This document shows, in pieces, positions 1 to 5,941 of a stretch of DNA of 8,152 nucleotides. Position 1 is the first letter of the stretch. Each line of letters begins with the position of its first letter. Source of the stretch: Kiritimatiellia bacterium (GTDB taxonomy: Bacteria > Verrucomicrobiota > Kiritimatiellia > SLAD01); the NCBI GenBank assembly GCA_007134175.1, contig SLLF01000324.1, positions 1 through 8,152 of the forward strand. Reading direction: 5' to 3'. The translations under genes were made by a program, and so were the position numbers. Below the pieces are notes generated by a model that searched no databases, was not told where the DNA came from, and saw only the letters and a program-made list of their open reading frames with translations.

Positions 1-1
1 C

Positions 2-97
2 GATGACCGGGTGGTCAACGTGACCCGGGTATTGGAACGCCACCGGCGCCTGGGTATCGCGCCGGCATACTACGACAGGGAACGAAACTATCATTAA
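2..97 (+). CDS. C-terminal fragment of an unidentified protein (5' end outside window)
   Basis: An open frame enters from the left edge and ends at TAA 95-97. It encodes 31 residues ending in YYDRERNYH, rich in Arg, Tyr and His. I do not recognise the family from so short a tail. It is taken as coding because it is open from the edge, in the same direction as all the other genes, and stops only 12 bases before the first possible start of the prepilin-like gene, which is an operon-like spacing. A chance open stretch of 31 codons is possible in DNA of this GC content. Confidence 0.45.
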   Translation, partial: DDRVVNVTRVLERHRRLGIAPAYYDRERNYH

Positions 98-109
98 CGC
101 CAAGTCCCG

Positions 110-880
110 ATGACCATGCGGGTGAATATGCCAGGAAGAGACCATAGGGAACGCACGGGATCAGTTGCGGTCGGGCGTGGTCGATGCGTTGGGTTCACAT
201 TGCTGGAACTGCTGGTGGTTATTGCGATCTTGTCGCTGCTGATCACGCTGTTGGTTCCGATGGTGAATAGCGCCCGCCACGCTGCTCGCCAGACGGTGTG
301 TCTCTCTAATCTACGCTCGATTGGCAGCGCGCTGTTCATGTACGTCGCCGATCACGACGGTTTTCAGCCGAACGTGCAGGGTACCTCGTCGGATGGGTGG
401 CACTGGCACCATCATATTTATCCCTATCTGGGGCGGGAGCGCCGTCCGGGGTGGGATGAAGCGCGCACGGTGCTGGCCTGTCCGGAGCACCGGGGACCGG
501 GTGGAATAGCGGTTTCCTACGGGATCAATATGTATGTGGGCTATTCCCAGGATATGTACACCCGGCATGGCTACACCTTCACCCACCCCAGCAATCCGAA
601 TCAGGCCAGGGTGGTGCCGGTTCCCGGCGCCCTGTCGGAAACAGCCTGGGTAACGGAATGCTGGTCGGGCGGACGCAAATATTTCCGGCGCGCCACGAAC
701 CCGAACAATCGCATATCGTGGGGCCACGGCGAGCCGCGCCCCGAAGCCCTGCACGGCGGGAGTATCGCCTCTGTTTTGTATATGGACGGTTCCGTGAAAG
801 GATTGCCGGACCCCGGATTCAATGCCATCGATGTCGTGCGGCAATACTTTAATTTCTGGGGCTACGACAGTCCGTTTTGA
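110..880 (+). CDS. Prepilin-like protein with N-terminal methylation motif and H-Xn-DG C-terminal motif
   Basis: The 256-residue protein has a basic leader of about 28 residues followed by G28-F29-TLLE, then a hydrophobic helix (residues about 29-50). This is the prepilin peptidase cleavage and N-methylation signature, with Glu at position +5 of the mature protein. After the helix comes the [21 protein letters not shown] segment's usual pattern (about residues 54-75), and near the end HGGS...MDGSV (H215, D226, G227), which matches the 'H-X9-DG' processing-associated domain of planctomycete, verrucomicrobial and lentisphaeral pseudopilins. Here ten residues, not nine, separate H and D. Such proteins are exported and membrane-anchored before processing; their exact role is unknown, but they are very abundant in these phyla, often beside carbohydrate genes. 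The start is uncertain: ATG codons at 110, 116 and 128 are all in frame and none has a strong ribosome binding site. The hydrophobic core is the same with any of them. Confidence 0.9.
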   Translation: MTMRVNMPGRDHRERTGSVAVGRGRCVGFTLLELLVVIAILSLLITLLVPMVNSARHAARQTVCLSNLRSIGSALFMYVADHDGFQPNVQGTSSDGWHWHHHIYPYLGRERRPGWDEARTVLACPEHRGPGGIAVSYGINMYVGYSQDMYTRHGYTFTHPSNPNQARVVPVPGALSETAWVTECWSGGRKYFRRATNPNNRISWGHGEPRPEALHGGSIASVLYMDGSVKGLPDPGFNAIDVVRQYFNFWGYDSPF

Positions 881-911
881 AGGCGGATCACGAAAGAAAG
901 CCGCCTTTCTT
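880..911 (+). terminator. Possible terminator: two overlapping, mutually exclusive hairpins after the prepilin-like gene
   Basis: AAGGCGG (880-886) is exactly complementary to CCGCCTT (901-907), with a 14-base loop. A second exact 7-bp stem, AAGAAAG (894-900) with CTTTCTT (905-911), has a 4-base loop and shares bases 905-907 with the first, so only one can form at a time. The T-rich end (TTTCTT) is short and interrupted, so intrinsic termination would be weak. The position directly at the stop codon favours a terminator or mRNA-end structure. Confidence 0.4.
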
Positions 912-1000
912 GGAGGACGTACCGGTTAGTCCGGGTTCTCGCCGAGTGGCGGGAAGTGCGGGTTCACGTAAATTGCGGCCGGTCGATTCAGTACAACGTT

Positions 1001-1005
1001 GGGAG
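1001..1005 (+). promoter_or_regulatory. Ribosome binding site deciding the GH28 start
   Basis: GGGAG lies 7 bases before ATG 1013. It is the best purine-rich match upstream of this gene and supports the shorter start over GTG 956, which has no comparable site. Confidence 0.65.
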
Positions 1006-1012
1006 AATAACT

Positions 1013-2374
1013 ATGTCCGGTGAGATAGCATTTGATGAGTCTGTGAACAAGATATTGGCTGCGCTTGAGCCGCCGGTTTTCCCCGCGCGGGATTTTCCTG
1101 TGACCGATTTCGGCGCCGCCGACGGGCAGGATATTACCTCGGCGCTGCAAGCGGCGATTCAGGCCTGCCATGCCGCGGGCGGTGGGCGTGTCGTGGTCGC
1201 CCCTGGACACTACACGTCCGGGCCGATTCATCTGCGTAGCCGTGTCTGCTTGCATCTTGAAGCCGGTGCCACCATCTCATTTCCGCCCGAGCCCGCACGC
1301 TATCTGCCGGTGGTGCGGGCCTTCTACGAAGGCAACGAGTGCTTGAACTATTCTCCCTTTGTCTATGCCTGCGGCGCGGAACATATCGCTATTACCGGGC
1401 AGGGTACGTTGAACGGCAACGGCACCGATCCCGTATGGGCGGTCGACTTGGTGGAACGGAATGCGCAGCAAGGGGATGCCGCCCGGCTACGCGAAATGGG
1501 GGAACAACAGACCCCGCTGGCTCAGCGCACCTTTGGGGGCGGTCACGGCTTGCGGCCTAACATGATCCAGTTCATTGAATGTCGCCATATATTGATCGAA
1601 GGTGTCACGCTGGTAGACAGTCCCATGTGGATGCTGCATCCGGTGTTATGCGACCACGTCGTCGTGTCGGGTATCACGATCCATAACAACGTCAAGAACG
1701 GGGACGGTTTCGATCCGGAATGTTGCCAATGGGTCTGGGTCAAGGACTGCCGGTTCGCCACGCGCGATGACGGCATTGCGGTGAAATCGGGCCGTAACGT
1801 CGAAGGCCGCGAGCGCAACGTGCCGACAACGGACATGGTGGTCGAGCGGTGCGTCTTTGATCGGGCCCCGGAACCGGCCTTGTCCCGCAACGGGTTCGCC
1901 GTGGGCAGCGAGGTGTCCGGCGGGGTGGCGCGGCTCTATGTCAGGGATTGCACCATCCATAGCCGCTTACGCGGCATATTCATCAAGTCCAACACCGAGC
2001 GCGGCGGGTGTTTGGAAGAGTTGCATTTTCGCGATATCCAGATTGATGACCCGGATCAGCGGGGCATGGCAGGAAGTCTGGTCGTGGGCATGCATTACGG
2101 CCCGGAAAATGGCGAAGGCCGTGAAAATGGAGCCTATCCTCCGGTTTTTCAGTCGTTCTCGTTTGAGCGCCTGCACGGTAGCCAAGCGCAGCACGCGTTC
2201 GAATTGCGGGGCGTGGAAAAGTCCCTGCTCCGGAACGTTCGGCTGACGGACTGCGTCTTCGAGCAAATCCAGGAGGGCACAGCGGTCACCAGGCATCTGG
2301 AAGGCGCCATCTTCGACCGCGTAACCATCAATGGGCAGCCGTGGCGAGCCGATTCCTTGGTCGCCACCCTCTAA
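1013..2374 (+). CDS. GH28-family (polygalacturonase-like) protein with altered active site
   Basis: This 453-residue protein has the GH28 right-handed beta-helix layout. An N-terminal DFGA-DG-DIT-ALQAAIQACHAAGGGRVVVAPG segment (about residues 32-66) leads into GPIHLRS, LEAGATI, then ITGQGTLNGNG, and a repeat-rich helix to the end. GH28 enzymes hydrolyse alpha-galacturonosyl links in pectin or rhamnogalacturonan. The catalytic Asp residues are kept: N229-G230-D231 (usual NTD) and D252-D253. The usual GHG is replaced by S-R292-N293-G294, so the conserved His is absent, and the usual RIK reads F323-I324-K325, so the substrate-binding Arg is absent. It may be inactive or act on another sugar. No signal peptide is visible, so a cytoplasmic site is likely. 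ATG 1013 is chosen because GGGAG (1001-1005) lies 7 bases upstream; an in-frame GTG at 956 would add 19 residues unlike the family. Confidence 0.88.
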   Translation: MSGEIAFDESVNKILAALEPPVFPARDFPVTDFGAADGQDITSALQAAIQACHAAGGGRVVVAPGHYTSGPIHLRSRVCLHLEAGATISFPPEPARYLPVVRAFYEGNECLNYSPFVYACGAEHIAITGQGTLNGNGTDPVWAVDLVERNAQQGDAARLREMGEQQTPLAQRTFGGGHGLRPNMIQFIECRHILIEGVTLVDSPMWMLHPVLCDHVVVSGITIHNNVKNGDGFDPECCQWVWVKDCRFATRDDGIAVKSGRNVEGRERNVPTTDMVVERCVFDRAPEPALSRNGFAVGSEVSGGVARLYVRDCTIHSRLRGIFIKSNTERGGCLEELHFRDIQIDDPDQRGMAGSLVVGMHYGPENGEGRENGAYPPVFQSFSFERLHGSQAQHAFELRGVEKSLLRNVRLTDCVFEQIQEGTAVTRHLEGAIFDRVTINGQPWRADSLVATL

Positions 2375-2450
2375 GGCAACCCCGTCGTTCGCTGCGCATA
2401 GTGTGCCGACCACCGGGTCGCGGAGGCTGTCGCTGAATATGAAGGACTTG

Positions 2451-2500
2451 GTCATGTCGAGGACCCTTATCGGCGCGGCGCCGATGGGCTCGTGGATAAG
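2451..2500. repeat. Partial or degenerate repeat copy with GC hairpin
   Basis: GTCATGTCGAG at 2451-2461 is an exact 11-base direct repeat of 2523-2533, the left end of the palindromic element downstream. Just after it, TCGGCGC (2470-2476) and GCGCCGA (2478-2484) form a near-perfect palindrome, framed by CTTATC (2466-2471) and GATAAG (2495-2500), which are also mutually complementary. It looks like a decayed or rearranged relative of the element at 2521-2631. Confidence 0.4.
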
Positions 2501-2520
2501 AACCCCAACAACGCAATAGT

Positions 2521-2631
2521 TTGTCATGTCGAGCATAGTCCCGCGCCTGCGGGACGACGTCGAGATATCTCCTGAATGCAGGCGGCGGTTGGCGCCATCG
2601 GGAGATTCCTCGACGTCGCTCGGAATGACAA
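2521..2631. repeat. Imperfect palindromic intergenic repeat (about 111 bases) with side hairpin
   Basis: The ends TTGTCATGTCGAGC (2521-2534) and GCTCGGAATGACAA (2618-2631) are inverted repeats with 12 of 14 matches. Inside them GACGTCGAGATATCTCC (2556-2572) pairs with GGAGATTCCTCGACGTC (2601-2617), with two mismatches. The left arm carries 21 extra bases (2535-2555) containing an exact 7-bp hairpin, GTCCCGC (2538-2544) with GCGGGAC (2549-2555). The folded form is a long stem with a side arm. The right arm resembles the 'TTGTCATTCCGAGCG...GAGGAATCTC' sequence that I recall as a very common dispersed intergenic repeat in diverse bacterial genomes. No transposase is present, so a non-autonomous mobile element or REP-like sequence is the likely class. 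Confidence 0.65.
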
Positions 2632-2669
2632 GAGGAACGGAGACTGGCACTTGTTACAGAGGATGTAGA

Positions 2670-2696
2670 GGCGCATGCAAAACCCTTGCAAGCGCC
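2670..2696. promoter_or_regulatory. 10-bp hairpin/palindrome upstream of the UROD-like gene promoter
   Basis: GGCGC (2670-2674) pairs with GCGCC (2692-2696) and TGCAA (2676-2680) with TTGCA (2686-2690), separated by one A-A mismatch and a 5-base loop. It ends 35 bases before the -35 box. Its right half, TTGCAAGCGCC, occurs again exactly at 5864-5874. TGCAA/TTGCA half-sites are common in LacI-family operators, so a transcription-factor site is a reasonable guess; there is no T-tract, so a terminator is less likely. Confidence 0.4.
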
Positions 2697-2731
2697 GGTT
2701 TCCGTGTTCGGGGTTTCAAATAGAAGAAAAA

Positions 2732-2760
2732 TTGACACCCGAAACTGAAACCTGTATACT
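2732..2760 (+). promoter_or_regulatory. Near-consensus sigma-70 promoter for the UROD-like gene
   Basis: TTGACA (2732-2737) is a perfect -35 box, followed after exactly 17 bases by TATACT (2755-2760), five of six matches to the -10 consensus. Transcription would begin near 2767, about 26 bases before ATG 2793. TGCAAAACGCC at 2766-2776 overlaps the predicted start and resembles the other TGCAA-CGCC motifs in this window. Confidence 0.75.
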
Positions 2761-2792
2761 CCACCTGCAAAACGCCACCATCCGCAGACACT

Positions 2793-3932
2793 ATGAAAAC
2801 AGACTCTTCACCGCTGCCCGCCAAATGGCCGGGAACGATGACCGACCGGGAACGCTTTCGTCGACAGTTGCATTATGAGCCGGTGGACCGTTGTTTCCAC
2901 TGTGAGTTCGGTTACTGGAAGGACAACTTTAAAGTATGGCCTATGTTCCGCGAGGCCGGCATCACCGACAACGGTGCGGCCGATACGTTTCTACAGTTCG
3001 ACCGCCGCCACACCATCGGAACCCTCCGGATGTCGCCACCGTTCCCGCATGAAATTGTCGAGGATCGCGGCACAACCGTGATTATCCGTAACAAAGACGG
3101 CCTTTTGGCAGAGGCGCCCAAGGACGGACACGAAACCATCCATCACTTCATCGCCTCGTCGATCAACACCCCGGAGGACTGGGCGCGCTGCAAGGAAGAA
3201 CGTTTCCGGCGGGACGACCCCGCCCGCCGCCCGGATATCGCCGCCCTGAAGCAGGCGCACCCGGATGATCGCGATTATCCCCTCGGCGTGGATTGCGGAT
3301 CGATGATTGGGCGCATACGCGATGTGCTGACTTTCGAGGGCCTGGCCTATGCCTGCTACGACTACCCCGATATGGTGGAAGAAATGGTGGAAACCCACTG
3401 CCTGTTGATCGAGGATTTTCTCGACCAGGTACTGCCCCATTTCGATTTCGACTATGCGTCCGGTTGGGAGGACATCTGTTTCAAAAGCGGGCCGTTGGTG
3501 TCGCTCGATTTTTTCAAACAGGTCGTGGCCCCCCGCTATAAACGCATCCATGCCAAACTGAAGCGCGCCGGTATCGATATCTGGTACACCGACACCGACG
3601 GGGATATCCGGGCGCTGATCCCCATCTTTCTCGAATGCGGCCTCAATACGCTATTCCCTTTCGAAGTCCATTGCAGCGGGCACCCGGGGCCGATCCTCGA
3701 CGAATACGGCACCGACCTCCGCATGCTGGGCGGGGTGGACAAGCGGGCCTTAATTGCCGGCCGCAGTGAAACCAAGGCCTATCTGGAAAGCTTGGTCCCG
3801 TATGTCGAGCGGGGCGGTTTCATCCCCCATGTGGACCACCGCTGCCCGCCCGATGTCACCCAGGAAAACTATCTGTATTACCTTGATCTTAAGCAACAGA
3901 TGTTCGGTTTGCCTAGCCCGCCGACCGAGTAA
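2793..3932 (+). CDS. Uroporphyrinogen decarboxylase-superfamily (UROD-like) protein
   Basis: The 379-residue protein has the outline of the UROD/MtaA superfamily: TDRERFRRQLHYEPVDR near residues 17-33, the middle IGRIRDVLTFEGLAYACYDYPDMV pattern (about 171-194), WEDICFKSGPLVS (about 225-237), WYTDTDGDI (264-272) and LGGVDKRAL. The C-terminal PPDVTQENYLYYLDL fits too. Members are TIM-barrel proteins that decarboxylate uroporphyrinogen or move methyl groups to and from corrinoids or CoM. Heme-type motifs such as RQAGRY are absent, and the His-x-Cys zinc site of MtaA is replaced by T-D-T-D-G-D, so neither activity can be assumed. Potential metal ligands H293-C294-S-G-H297 and H346-V-D-H349-R-C351 are visible. 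No signal peptide. Start 2793 fits the short leader from the promoter but has no clear ribosome binding site; ATG 2838 is an alternative that begins right at the conserved TDRERF segment. This subgroup frequently sits beside carbohydrate genes in Lentisphaerae-type genomes, with no settled substrate. Confidence 0.85.
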   Translation: MKTDSSPLPAKWPGTMTDRERFRRQLHYEPVDRCFHCEFGYWKDNFKVWPMFREAGITDNGAADTFLQFDRRHTIGTLRMSPPFPHEIVEDRGTTVIIRNKDGLLAEAPKDGHETIHHFIASSINTPEDWARCKEERFRRDDPARRPDIAALKQAHPDDRDYPLGVDCGSMIGRIRDVLTFEGLAYACYDYPDMVEEMVETHCLLIEDFLDQVLPHFDFDYASGWEDICFKSGPLVSLDFFKQVVAPRYKRIHAKLKRAGIDIWYTDTDGDIRALIPIFLECGLNTLFPFEVHCSGHPGPILDEYGTDLRMLGGVDKRALIAGRSETKAYLESLVPYVERGGFIPHVDHRCPPDVTQENYLYYLDLKQQMFGLPSPPTE

Positions 3933-3978
3933 TAATGTAAGATAAGCACGAAAACGAGGAATCGGTTAACGAGAACGG

Positions 3979-4016
3979 CGATCACGTGACCACGTTGGCA
4001 TGTGGAACGTGAATCG
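3979..4016. promoter_or_regulatory. Imperfect inverted repeat between UROD-like and esterase genes
   Basis: CGATCACGTGACCAC (3979-3993) and GTGGAACGTGAATCG (4002-4016) pair imperfectly, needing small bulges, around an 8-base loop. The left arm contains the palindrome CACGTG. There is no T-tract, so an operator or mRNA structure is more likely than an intrinsic terminator. Nothing else identifiable is in the 138-base gap. Confidence 0.3.
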
Positions 4017-4070
4017 AGTGGCGAGAGCGGATTATGAGTAGTACACCTCAACCCAAGACGGGAGTGACGT

Positions 4071-4787
4071 ATGATAGTGAAGAAGATTGTATGGTTTTGC
4101 CTGAGCGGAGCGACCTTGGTGTCGGCCATGGTATGGGCGCAAGAAGCCGCTCCGCGTGAACCTTCCCGCCTCGAGAGGCAGGTTCTTGCTTTTGCCGATG
4201 CGGATCAAGCCAACCCGCCGCCTGTCTCACCCATCCTGCTGGTGGGCAGCTCCAGTTTCAGGCGCTGGCGCACTGCGGTCGAGGACTTGGACAACCCGGA
4301 TGTGCTCAACCGTGGATTCGGCGGATCCCGGATGTCCCATGTGTTGCAGTGGTATGACTTGGTCGTGCGGCCCTATGATCCACGTCAAGTCCTCGTCTAT
4401 GAAGGAGACAATGACATCTGGTCAGGGATGGAGCCGAAACAGGTAGAGCAGGATTTTCGCACCTTCATCGAGCGTGTACGGGGGGATTTCCCCGATGCGG
4501 AGATTCTGCTGCTCTATGTCAAGCCATCTCCCCGGCGCATGAGTAAACGGGCCGAATACGAGGAACTGAATCACCGGATGCGAATGCTAGCCGATCATTT
4601 CGAGGGCGTCGATGTGGTGGATACCTGGACCCCCATGCTCGATGAACGCAACGAGCCCCGTGAAGACCTTTTCGTCGCTGACCGCTTGCACTTGAGCGAA
4701 AAGGGCTATGAGGTCTGGAGCAGCTTGTTGCGTCCGTTGCTGCGCCCGCGCCAGGAGGAGCCCGCTGCGGACGCCAATAAGGATTGA
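4071..4787 (+). CDS. Secreted SGNH/GDSL-type esterase
   Basis: The 238-residue protein starts with a signal peptide: basic MIVKK, a hydrophobic core to about residue 22, and a probable cleavage after A23 (VWA|QE). The SGNH blocks are in order: block I G59-S60-S61-S62 with Ser61 the likely nucleophile; block II N80-R-G82-FGGSR; block III G112-D-N114-D; block V D204-RL-H207. The family hydrolyses esters, and in pectin loci such enzymes often remove acetyl or similar groups from the polymer; the actual substrate cannot be read from the sequence. Block I reads GSSS instead of GDSL, as in a common bacterial subgroup that also has the 'NRGFGGS' and 'YEGDNDI' patterns seen here. The tail is hydrophilic and charged. 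GGGAG at 4060-4064, 6 bases before ATG 4071, supports the start. It is the only protein in the window with an ordinary signal peptide. Confidence 0.9.
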   Translation: MIVKKIVWFCLSGATLVSAMVWAQEAAPREPSRLERQVLAFADADQANPPPVSPILLVGSSSFRRWRTAVEDLDNPDVLNRGFGGSRMSHVLQWYDLVVRPYDPRQVLVYEGDNDIWSGMEPKQVEQDFRTFIERVRGDFPDAEILLLYVKPSPRRMSKRAEYEELNHRMRMLADHFEGVDVVDTWTPMLDERNEPREDLFVADRLHLSEKGYEVWSSLLRPLLRPRQEEPAADANKD

Positions 4788-4792
4788 TAGAT

Positions 4793-4820
4793 TGCAACGC
4801 CCTTTCGCGCGGGCTATTCT
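4793..4820 (+). promoter_or_regulatory. Weak candidate promoter upstream of the aldo/keto reductase gene
   Basis: TTGCAA (4793-4798) and TATTCT (4815-4820) are separated by 16 bases; each matches four of six consensus positions. GCCC (4799-4802) and GGGC (4811-4814) in the spacer could pair. TTGCAACGCC here resembles the TTGCAAGCGCC motif found at 2686 and 5864. The gap to the gene start is 111 bases. Weak evidence only. Confidence 0.25.
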
Positions 4821-4931
4821 CCTCCCATGATCCGAACAACAAGGTGGATCGTCCTGGGACCGGGAGGCGGAAAAGGTTGTGTGAGGCCTTCTTGCCGAGC
4901 CCAAGGGATGTTGCTTCAATGAGTTGAACTT

Positions 4932-5819
4932 ATGAAAATGAATCGTGTTACGCGTTGGCCGGGTGATATTCCCTGCGTCGGATTGGGGCTTTGGAATATA
5001 GGCAATCAATGGGGCGAGATGGACGACGAAACCGCCGCGGCTATCATTCGTGAAGCCGTTGAACAAGGCATCCGCCTGTTTGATGTAGCGGAATCCTACG
5101 GCAACCCGAACGGATTAAGCGAGATCCGCCTCGGCCGGCTATTGCCGGGCATCCGAGAACAGGTAACGGTCGTCAGCAAGATCGGCAACTGGGGGGTGCG
5201 GAGTGGGCAGGATGTCCCGAAGACCACTGCGGACATGATCCGCCTCTGCGGACACGCTTGCTGTGGCCGGTTACAGACCACCCATGTGGACGTTATGCTG
5301 TGCCATAAGGCCAACATTGAGGATCCGGCGGTCTATATTGAGGGGTTCCGCCAGCTGCGCGACGAGGGCTTTATCAAAGCCTATGGGTTGTCCACCAATA
5401 GCCTTGATGTGTTGCGCCGTTTCGTGGAGGCCTCCGATGGCGAATGCCTGGCCGTGGAACTCGATTATTCACTACTGAATCGTGAGCCTGAGCAGGAGCT
5501 TTTGCCCTACTGTCAGGCACACGGCCTGATGGTCATCGTGCGTGGTCCCTTGGCGCGCGGTTTGCTCAGTGGACGCTATTCCCGTGATACCGTCTTCAAG
5601 GATGAAGTCCGTGCCGTGTGGAACCCCGGCGGCACCCAGCGCGCGGCTTTCGAAGCAAAGATTGCCGACGTCGAAAAGCTACAGGCGGAATTGCCGGCAG
5701 GAAAGGATTTGCCAACCGCCGCTTTGCAATTCGTGCTCGCCCATCCCGCTGTAACTACCGTTATTCCCGGCGCCACAACCGTGGAACAAGTTCGGACTAA
5801 TGCCCGGGCCGGCCAGTAG
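4932..5819 (+). CDS. Aldo/keto reductase
   Basis: The 295-residue protein is an NAD(P)H-dependent TIM-barrel reductase that interconverts carbonyls and alcohols. The catalytic tetrad is visible: D51 and Y56 in FDVAESYG, K83 in VVSKIG, and H125 in LCHKAN. Other family marks are GLGLWNIG near the start, GLSEIRLGRLL after the Tyr, YGLSTNSLDVL, LDYSLLNRE, and the cofactor-binding VIPGATTVEQV near the end. In this context it might reduce galacturonate, a keto-uronate or another sugar released from pectin, but the family is too broad to name the substrate. The protein ends only 14 residues after VIPGA, shorter than most relatives, which continue through a last helix; the stop is followed at once by a second in-frame TGA and I see no frameshift restoring a usual tail. 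The ribosome binding site is weak (GAG at 4921-4923). No signal peptide, so cytoplasmic. Confidence 0.92.
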   Translation: MKMNRVTRWPGDIPCVGLGLWNIGNQWGEMDDETAAAIIREAVEQGIRLFDVAESYGNPNGLSEIRLGRLLPGIREQVTVVSKIGNWGVRSGQDVPKTTADMIRLCGHACCGRLQTTHVDVMLCHKANIEDPAVYIEGFRQLRDEGFIKAYGLSTNSLDVLRRFVEASDGECLAVELDYSLLNREPEQELLPYCQAHGLMVIVRGPLARGLLSGRYSRDTVFKDEVRAVWNPGGTQRAAFEAKIADVEKLQAELPAGKDLPTAALQFVLAHPAVTTVIPGATTVEQVRTNARAGQ

Positions 5820-5863
5820 TGAGTTCGGTTAAGCGCATAATCATTTAGATGCATTCAGGGGGG

Positions 5864-5893
5864 TTGCAAGCGCCTAAGCTAGCTAGGTATAAA
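5864..5893 (+). promoter_or_regulatory. Candidate sigma-70 promoter with palindrome in its spacer, before GH28-GH105 gene
   Basis: TTGCAA (5864-5869, four of six) and TATAAA (5888-5893, five of six) are 18 bases apart. The spacer contains CCTAAGCTAGCTAGG (5873-5887), with the palindromes AGCTAGCT and CTAGCTAG overlapping in it, placed where a repressor could block polymerase. The -35 box is also the start of the repeated motif TTGCAAGCGCC. Predicted transcription start is near 5900, leaving a leader of about 40 bases. Confidence 0.5.
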
Positions 5894-5927
5894 GGTTCCG
5901 CCAGTCTTTTACCGAACGGCCAACCCC

Positions 5928-5934
5928 AAAAGGA
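5928..5934 (+). promoter_or_regulatory. Ribosome binding site of the GH28-GH105 gene
   Basis: AAAAGGA ends 7 bases before ATG 5942, a good position and sequence. It fixes the start of a long frame that has no stop in the window. Confidence 0.7.
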
Positions 5935-5941
5935 TAAACGC

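Larger units (their letters stand above)
2375..2792. other. 418-base gene-free gap with repeat element, hairpin and promoter
   Basis: No frame in this stretch gives a protein I can support. Frames on both strands that cross it follow the inverted repeat and produce low-complexity Ser/Arg-rich translations typical of spurious ORFs. The left part (2375-2440) shows nothing recognisable. Positions 2451-2500 hold a partial copy of the repeat start and a hairpin, 2521-2631 the main palindromic element, 2670-2696 a strong hairpin, and 2732-2760 a promoter for the following gene. Confidence 0.7.

Noticed and set aside
956..1012. Upstream GTG start for the first GH28 gene
   Set aside because: The added 19 residues have no signal peptide or family similarity, while ATG 1013 has a well-placed GGGAG.
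1967..2650. 227-codon minus-strand frame across the GH28 end and the repeat region
   Set aside because: Its first part follows the palindromic repeat and the rest is antisense to the GH28 gene; such repeat-derived translations are commonly mis-annotated.
2526..2723. 65-codon + strand frame in the gap
   Set aside because: It is formed almost wholly by the inverted repeat and has no ribosome binding site or recognisable domain.
4799..4820. GCCC/GGGC hairpin after the esterase as a terminator
   Set aside because: Only 4 bp of stem and no continuous T-tract, so it is mentioned only as part of a weak promoter candidate.
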